A DNA stretch of 64,000 nt. Source: Sphingobium sp. (lineage in GTDB: Bacteria; Pseudomonadota; Alphaproteobacteria; Sphingomonadales; Sphingomonadaceae). The first letter of the stretch is position 1; each line of letters starts with the position of its first letter. The notes below the pieces were generated by a model. The model searched no databases and had not been told where the DNA came from. It saw nothing but the letters and a program-made list of their open reading frames with translations. The stretch covers positions 48,827 through 112,826 of the forward strand of contig JALCRK010000006.1 of assembly GCA_022652485.1 (NCBI GenBank). Reading direction: 5' to 3'. The translations under genes were made by a program, and so were the position numbers. Shown in pieces: positions 59,859-64,000 of the stretch.

Positions 59859-59933
59859 GTGTTCCTGCGCAGGCAGGAACCCAGAGTTTCAAAGGCTGCG
59901 CTCTCATCTGGGCTCCTGCCTTCGCAGGAACAC
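59859..59933. repeat. Inverted pair of family C palindromes upstream of flhA
   Basis: GTGTTCCTGC...GCAGGAACCCAG (59859-59884) faces CTGGGCTCCTGC...GCAGGAACAC (about 59908-59933). Each contains a hairpin, and together they form one inverted doublet. The right copy ends 3 bases before the flhA ATG and includes its presumed ribosome site (AGGAA). Confidence 0.87.
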
Positions 59934-59936
59934 AGC

Positions 59937-62015
59937 ATGGATAGGCTAACCTCCCTCATCCAGCGCATCGGCGGCGGGCGCGATCTTGCTTTAGCGCTCT
60001 CGGTCATCGCGATCATCGCGATGCTGATCCTGCCGATGCCGCCGTTCCTGCTCGATATCGGCCTCACGCTCTCGATCACGCTTTCGGTGATGATCCTGAT
60101 GACGGCCTTGTTCATCGAGAAACCGCTGGAGCTGTCCGCCTTTCCGACGATCCTGCTGATCGCCACCATGCTGCGCCTCGGCCTCAACCTCGCCTCGACG
60201 CGGCTGATATTAGGCCACGGGCATGAGGGGCCGGATGCAGCCGGAGGGGTGATCGCGGCGTTCGGGCAGTTTCTGATGGGCGGGCAGACGGTGATCGGCA
60301 TCACCATCTTCCTCATTCTCATCGTCATCAACTTCATCGTCATTACCAAGGGCGCGGGGCGCATCGCCGAGGTGGCGGCGCGCTTCTCGTTGGACGCCAT
60401 GCCGGGCAAGCAGATGGCGATCGACGCGGATTTGAACGCCGGGATGATCGACGAAGCCACGGCGCGCGCCCGCCGTGCCGAGCTGGAGGCGGAGAGCGGC
60501 TTTTTCGGCGCGATGGATGGCGCATCGAAGTTCGTGAAGGGCGATGCGGTGGCGGGGCTGCTCATCACCGCGATCAACATCATCGTCGGGCTGATTATCG
60601 GCGTCGCGATCCACGGGGTCGATTTTGGCGCGGCGTTCAACAGCTATACCATCCTCACCGTGGGCGATGGGCTGGTGAGCCAGATTCCGGCGCTGATCGT
60701 CTCGACGGCGGCGGGGTTGCTCGTCTCGAAGGGCGGGATGAGCGGGCGGGCGGGGACCGCGCTCGCCGATCAGCTCGGCCGCTTCCCCAAGGCGTTCGGC
60801 ATGACGGCGGTGCTGCTGGGGACGTTGGCGCTGCTGCCCGGATTGCCGTTCGTGCCGTTCGCGCTGATGAGTGGGGCGGCGGGCTGGGCGGCGCGGGAAC
60901 TGGGCCAGCGGGCCGAGGCGCGGGCGATTGCGAAACATGCCGAGGAGGCCGCCGCGTCCGCGCCGCCGCTCGTCACCGAGGAGCCGATTGCGGAGACGCT
61001 CGCCATCGATCCGGTGCGGGTCGAGATCGGCTATGCGCTGTTGCCCCTCGTCAACGAAAGCGGCGCGGAGCAGCGGCTCGACGATCAGGTGCGCGCACTG
61101 CGGCGGCAGATGGCGCTCGATTTCGGCTTTGTGCTGCCCCCCGTCCGCATCCTCGACAATATGGCGCTGGGCGCGAACGACTATGTCATCACCCTTAGAG
61201 AGAGTGAGCTGGGCCGGGGCGAGGCGCGGATCGACCGGCTGCTGGTGATCAACCCTGACGGGCGCGACCTGGGGCTATCGGGCGAGGAGACGCGCGAGCC
61301 GGTGTTCAACCTGCCCGCGCTCTGGATCGGGCGCGAGCTGCGCGATGAGGCGGGGTTTCGTGGCCTCACCGTGGTCGATCCCGGCACCGTCATCACCACC
61401 CATCTCACGGAGATCGTGAAGGACAATATCGCCGACCTGCTGACCTATGCCGAGACGGCGAAGCTGCTCGCCGAGCTGCACAAGGATGTCGAGAAGCTGG
61501 TGGCGGATATCGTCCCTGCGCGCATCTCCATCTCCGGCATCCAGCGCATCTTGCAGAATTTGCTGTCCGAAGGCGTCTCGATCCGCGACCTGCCGACGAT
61601 ATTGGAGGGCATCGCCGAGGCCGCGCCGCTCACCCACAATCTGACGCAGATGACGGAGCATGTCCGCGCGCGCCTCGCCCGCCAGATCAGCACCGCCCAT
61701 GCGCGCGACGGGGCGATCCCGATCCTCACGCTCTCCGGGCGGTGGGATCAGGAGTTTACCGAGAGCATCGTCGGTGAGGGTGACGAGCGCCAGCTCGCAA
61801 TGGCGCCCTCCGCCTTGCAGGGCTTCATCGCCCATGTGCGCGAGGCCTATGACCGCGTGGCGGGCGAGGGCGAGATCCCCTGCCTGCTCACCAACCCGAC
61901 GATCCGCCCCTTTGTGCGCTCGATCATCGAGCGGGTGCGCCCCGCGACGGTGGTGCTCTCGCAGAACGAGATCCACCCGCGCGCGCGCATCCGCACCCTG
62001 GGCGTCGTCGGATGA
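59937..62015 (+). CDS. flhA: Flagellar export gate protein FlhA
   Basis: 692 residues from ATG 59937; an in-frame extension to 59859 runs through the repeat. About eight membrane helices in the first ~320 residues, then a large cytoplasmic domain that docks chaperone-substrate complexes. Motifs: LRLGLNLASTRLILGHGHEG, the FHIPEP-type region ARFSLDAMPGKQMAIDADLNAGMIDE, and RARRAELEAESGFFGAMDGASKFVKGDA. Full-length core of the type III export apparatus. flhB, fliP, fliQ and fliR are not in the window. Confidence 0.96.
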   Translation: MDRLTSLIQRIGGGRDLALALSVIAIIAMLILPMPPFLLDIGLTLSITLSVMILMTALFIEKPLELSAFPTILLIATMLRLGLNLASTRLILGHGHEGPDAAGGVIAAFGQFLMGGQTVIGITIFLILIVINFIVITKGAGRIAEVAARFSLDAMPGKQMAIDADLNAGMIDEATARARRAELEAESGFFGAMDGASKFVKGDAVAGLLITAINIIVGLIIGVAIHGVDFGAAFNSYTILTVGDGLVSQIPALIVSTAAGLLVSKGGMSGRAGTALADQLGRFPKAFGMTAVLLGTLALLPGLPFVPFALMSGAAGWAARELGQRAEARAIAKHAEEAAASAPPLVTEEPIAETLAIDPVRVEIGYALLPLVNESGAEQRLDDQVRALRRQMALDFGFVLPPVRILDNMALGANDYVITLRESELGRGEARIDRLLVINPDGRDLGLSGEETREPVFNLPALWIGRELRDEAGFRGLTVVDPGTVITTHLTEIVKDNIADLLTYAETAKLLAELHKDVEKLVADIVPARISISGIQRILQNLLSEGVSIRDLPTILEGIAEAAPLTHNLTQMTEHVRARLARQISTAHARDGAIPILTLSGRWDQEFTESIVGEGDERQLAMAPSALQGFIAHVREAYDRVAGEGEIPCLLTNPTIRPFVRSIIERVRPATVVLSQNEIHPRARIRTLGVVG

Positions 62016-62061
62016 TCCATATTGGCCGAAAACCGCTCTATAATGGACAGGAGGAGAGATC

Positions 62062-63198
62062 ATGCCCGCTGACCCGCTGAGCAATGCCATGCCGCTCGTT
62101 CCCGGACCGCCGCTATCGGGAGGGCAAGGGATTCCTGCTCTGACGGGCGATGCGCAAGGCGGGTTTTCCGCGCTGCTGATCGGGCAGGGCGTGGTGGCGG
62201 CTTCGGTGCCGGTGGGGGAGGCAAAGCCCCCCCTGCCTGTCGGCGCGCTTGCCGTTGAGGCGGTAGTGCCGCAGGAAATGCAGATCGAGGCGGTGCAAGC
62301 AGAGGTGCCGCCTCCGCGTGTCCCGCGGGCTTTAGAGAGCGCGGTGGCGGTCGACGCGTCTCGGATACCAGAAGAGCAGGGTGCAGAGCCCGATGCGCCG
62401 GAGCCTGCCGCCGAGGAAAGCGATAGCGTCCCGGTGCTCGCTCCCCTGCCCATGCCGGTGCCAATGACCGTCGCGCCCGCGCCGCCGCGCGCCGATCCGT
62501 TGCCCACTGCTGGCCCGGCGAAATCCGAAGATGGCGCGCCAGCGCCGCCTTCCGCGCCCCGGATGGAGGGGCAGGCGCACGCGGCGGAGCAGATGTCCCT
62601 CGGCACTCCGCAATCCCTGCCGAGCAAGGCAGATCATGCGGGGAAACAAACGGAACCCGGTCCGCGTGCTGACGCAGGGCCGGATGCGCCGCCGCCTCTG
62701 GTCCCTTCCCCATCCCGCGATGCGACACCGCTCGCTCCCCCCAGAGCCGAGGCCAGCCCGGTGATCGTGGCGGCCTCTCCGCGCTTCGGCGAGGATTTGG
62801 GCATCGCCATCGCCCGTCATGCCGCGCGCGGGCCTGATGCCAGCGCTGAGACATTGACCGTGCGGCTCGATCCGCCCGAACATGGCCGCATCGAGGTGAG
62901 CCTCCAGTTCGAGGATGGCGGCCCCTTGCGTATCGTGATGACGGCGAGCCAGAGCGCGACGCTCGATCTGCTGCGGCGGGATAGCGCCGATCTCTCCCGC
63001 GCGCTCAGCCAGGCGGGTGTGAGCACCGACGCGCAGAGCTTCAGCTTTGGCAGCCAGAGCGGCGAGGGGCAGCGGGGGCGGCCCGGCCCTCATCCTTCCT
63101 ATCCCGGCCAGACATGGCGGGAAGAGGATGCGGGCGCGCTACCCCTCGCGCCGCCGCAGCGCATCCGCACCAGCGGCTCGTTGAACCTCATCGCCTGA
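62062..63198 (+). CDS. fliK: Flagellar hook-length control protein FliK
   Basis: 378 residues. A long Pro/Ala/Glu-rich N-terminal region (~1-260), low in complexity, serves as the molecular ruler. The conserved C-terminal hook-length domain (~265-345) has LTVRLDPPEHGRIEVSLQFEDGGPLRIVMTASQSATLDLLRRDSADLSRALSQAG. FliK switches export from hook to filament subunits. GGAGGAGAG precedes the ATG and flgD follows at 13 bp, a sensible pairing since both control hook formation. Confidence 0.87.
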   Translation: MPADPLSNAMPLVPGPPLSGGQGIPALTGDAQGGFSALLIGQGVVAASVPVGEAKPPLPVGALAVEAVVPQEMQIEAVQAEVPPPRVPRALESAVAVDASRIPEEQGAEPDAPEPAAEESDSVPVLAPLPMPVPMTVAPAPPRADPLPTAGPAKSEDGAPAPPSAPRMEGQAHAAEQMSLGTPQSLPSKADHAGKQTEPGPRADAGPDAPPPLVPSPSRDATPLAPPRAEASPVIVAASPRFGEDLGIAIARHAARGPDASAETLTVRLDPPEHGRIEVSLQFEDGGPLRIVMTASQSATLDLLRRDSADLSRALSQAGVSTDAQSFSFGSQSGEGQRGRPGPHPSYPGQTWREEDAGALPLAPPQRIRTSGSLNLIA

Positions 63199-63211
63199 AA
63201 GGAGTGCCCTC

Positions 63212-63880
63212 ATGGCGACCAGCCCCATCACCGCATCGCAGCCCGCCGCCGCTCAGGACAACGGCCTTGCCAAGCTCTCCAGCGATTACACGCTGTTCCT
63301 GCGCCTGCTCACCACCCAGATGCAGAATCAGGATCCGCTGTCACCGATGGACAGCAGCCAATATACGCAGCAACTGGTGCAATATAGCGCGGTGGAGCAG
63401 TCGATCCAGCAGACGGGCGCATTGAAGGACATACTCGCCCGCCTCTCCGCGCAGGACATGATGCAGGCGAGCGCGCTGATCGGAAAACTGGCGGACTATG
63501 ATGGCGCGCAGGCCGGGCTCGGAGCGGGGGCACCCGCAAGCTGGAGCTGGTCGTTCGAGGGTACACCCGCCAGCCTGACCGCCGTCATCAGCGACGCCTC
63601 CGGCCATGTGATCGAGCGGCGGAGCCTGTCGCCCGATACCCGCGCGCTGCGCTGGGACGGCGCGTTGTCCTCGGGCGGGACCGCGGCTCCGGGGGGCTAT
63701 GCCCTTGCGCTCGACGCGAAGGACGCCAGTGGCAACATGCTCGCCGCGCGGATCGGAGCATCGGGTCTGGTCGGGTCGGTCAGCCGCGCGGACGATGGCG
63801 CCGTCACCCTGATGGTGAACGGAGCAACGGTGCCGCTCTCCGCCGTGCGGAATTTTACCGCCAGTACGACCGCGGGCTAG
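63212..63880 (+). CDS. flgD: Flagellar hook cap/scaffold protein FlgD
   Basis: 222 residues. The N-terminal part has the export and assembly motif DYTLFLRLLTTQMQNQDPLSPMDSSQYTQQLVQYSAVEQSIQQTGAL. The C-terminal tandem beta domains (SWSFEGTPASLTAVISDASGHVIERRSL and LRWDGALSSGGTAAPGGYALAL) match FlgD. It caps the growing hook. GGAGTG precedes the ATG. flgE, which usually follows, is absent; an IS630-type transposase gene begins 60 bp later. Confidence 0.93.
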   Translation: MATSPITASQPAAAQDNGLAKLSSDYTLFLRLLTTQMQNQDPLSPMDSSQYTQQLVQYSAVEQSIQQTGALKDILARLSAQDMMQASALIGKLADYDGAQAGLGAGAPASWSWSFEGTPASLTAVISDASGHVIERRSLSPDTRALRWDGALSSGGTAAPGGYALALDAKDASGNMLAARIGASGLVGSVSRADDGAVTLMVNGATVPLSAVRNFTASTTAG

Positions 63881-63940
63881 TCACCTGGAACTGAAGTAAG
63901 CTACATTGTATATGCATCTTGTTGATGGCAGGAGACATGA

Positions 63941-64000
63941 ATGGTTGGTCGTCAGGCGGACGTGTTGGCGTTGAGTGCCGCTGATCGCACGTTCCTGGAA
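63941..64000 (+). mobile_element. Start of an IS630-family transposase gene (truncated by the window edge)
   Basis: Only 20 codons are visible: MVGRQADVLALSAADRTFLE, which resembles the N-terminus of IS630-type transposases (their usual start is similar, around ADVLVLSADDRTFLE). GGCAGGAGAC precedes the ATG. Terminal repeats and the TA target site cannot be defined with one end missing. The insertion would lie between flgD and the next flagellar gene. Confidence 0.6.

Overview
The window comes from the chromosome of a GC-rich alphaproteobacterium, most likely a motile member of the Sphingomonadales. The RpoB/RpoC, ClpP/ClpX, SdhA, Tol-Pal and SciP proteins, the type B L36, an EcfG-type promoter and a Caulobacter-like fli/flb/flhA order all point that way. 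Genes are packed tightly, with many ATGA, GTGA and TGATG stop/start overlaps. No tRNA, rRNA, CRISPR array or prophage was seen.

Layout: 1-1435, the tail of a glycosyltransferase convergent with a GT-C-type membrane glycosyltransferase. 1590-3668, clpP and clpX. 3695-5101, a soluble globin-like chemoreceptor. 5231-7910, sdhCDA without sdhB. 7948-10683, ruvA and ruvB split by a ParD/ParE module and an A+T-rich orphan gene. 10741-15079, ybgC-tolQRAB-pal. 15124-21537, a CarF/TMEM189-type desaturase, a DUF2141 secreted protein, a GIY-YIG gene boxed in by inverted repeats, wecB-wecC and a membrane chemoreceptor. 21868-30469, rpoB-rpoC, separated by a palindromic repeat pair and without the usual ribosomal protein neighbours. 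30486-41506, housekeeping genes (MOSC protein, aroC, fabI, brkB-like, dnaJ-like, pdxH, CDF transporter, serine hydrolase, mnmA), sciP and a stress-type glsB-like gene. 41788-46064, an RND efflux pair. 46115-51175, DUF445 protein, hisZ, M14 peptidase, lipoprotein, L36 and thioesterase. 51308-63880, flagellar genes. 63941-64000, the first codons of an IS630-type transposase at the window edge.

The flagellar block is the most unusual part. A 906-residue protein with a beta-propeller-like centre is translationally coupled to a lone flgB. Facing it are fliG-fliH, then an A+T-rich secreted-protein gene on the other strand, then fliF-fliN-flbD-flhA-fliK-flgD. The fliF-G-H order known from Caulobacter is therefore permuted. 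The FlbD-like regulator keeps a receiver-like domain and a Fis-type helix-turn-helix but has no AAA+ sigma54-activator domain, and I found no -24/-12 promoters nearby. Identical 13-base motifs containing TATAAT lie upstream of fliG and fliF. Three families of palindromic repeats, mostly as inverted pairs, sit in the gaps of the flagellar and rpo regions and around the GIY-YIG gene.
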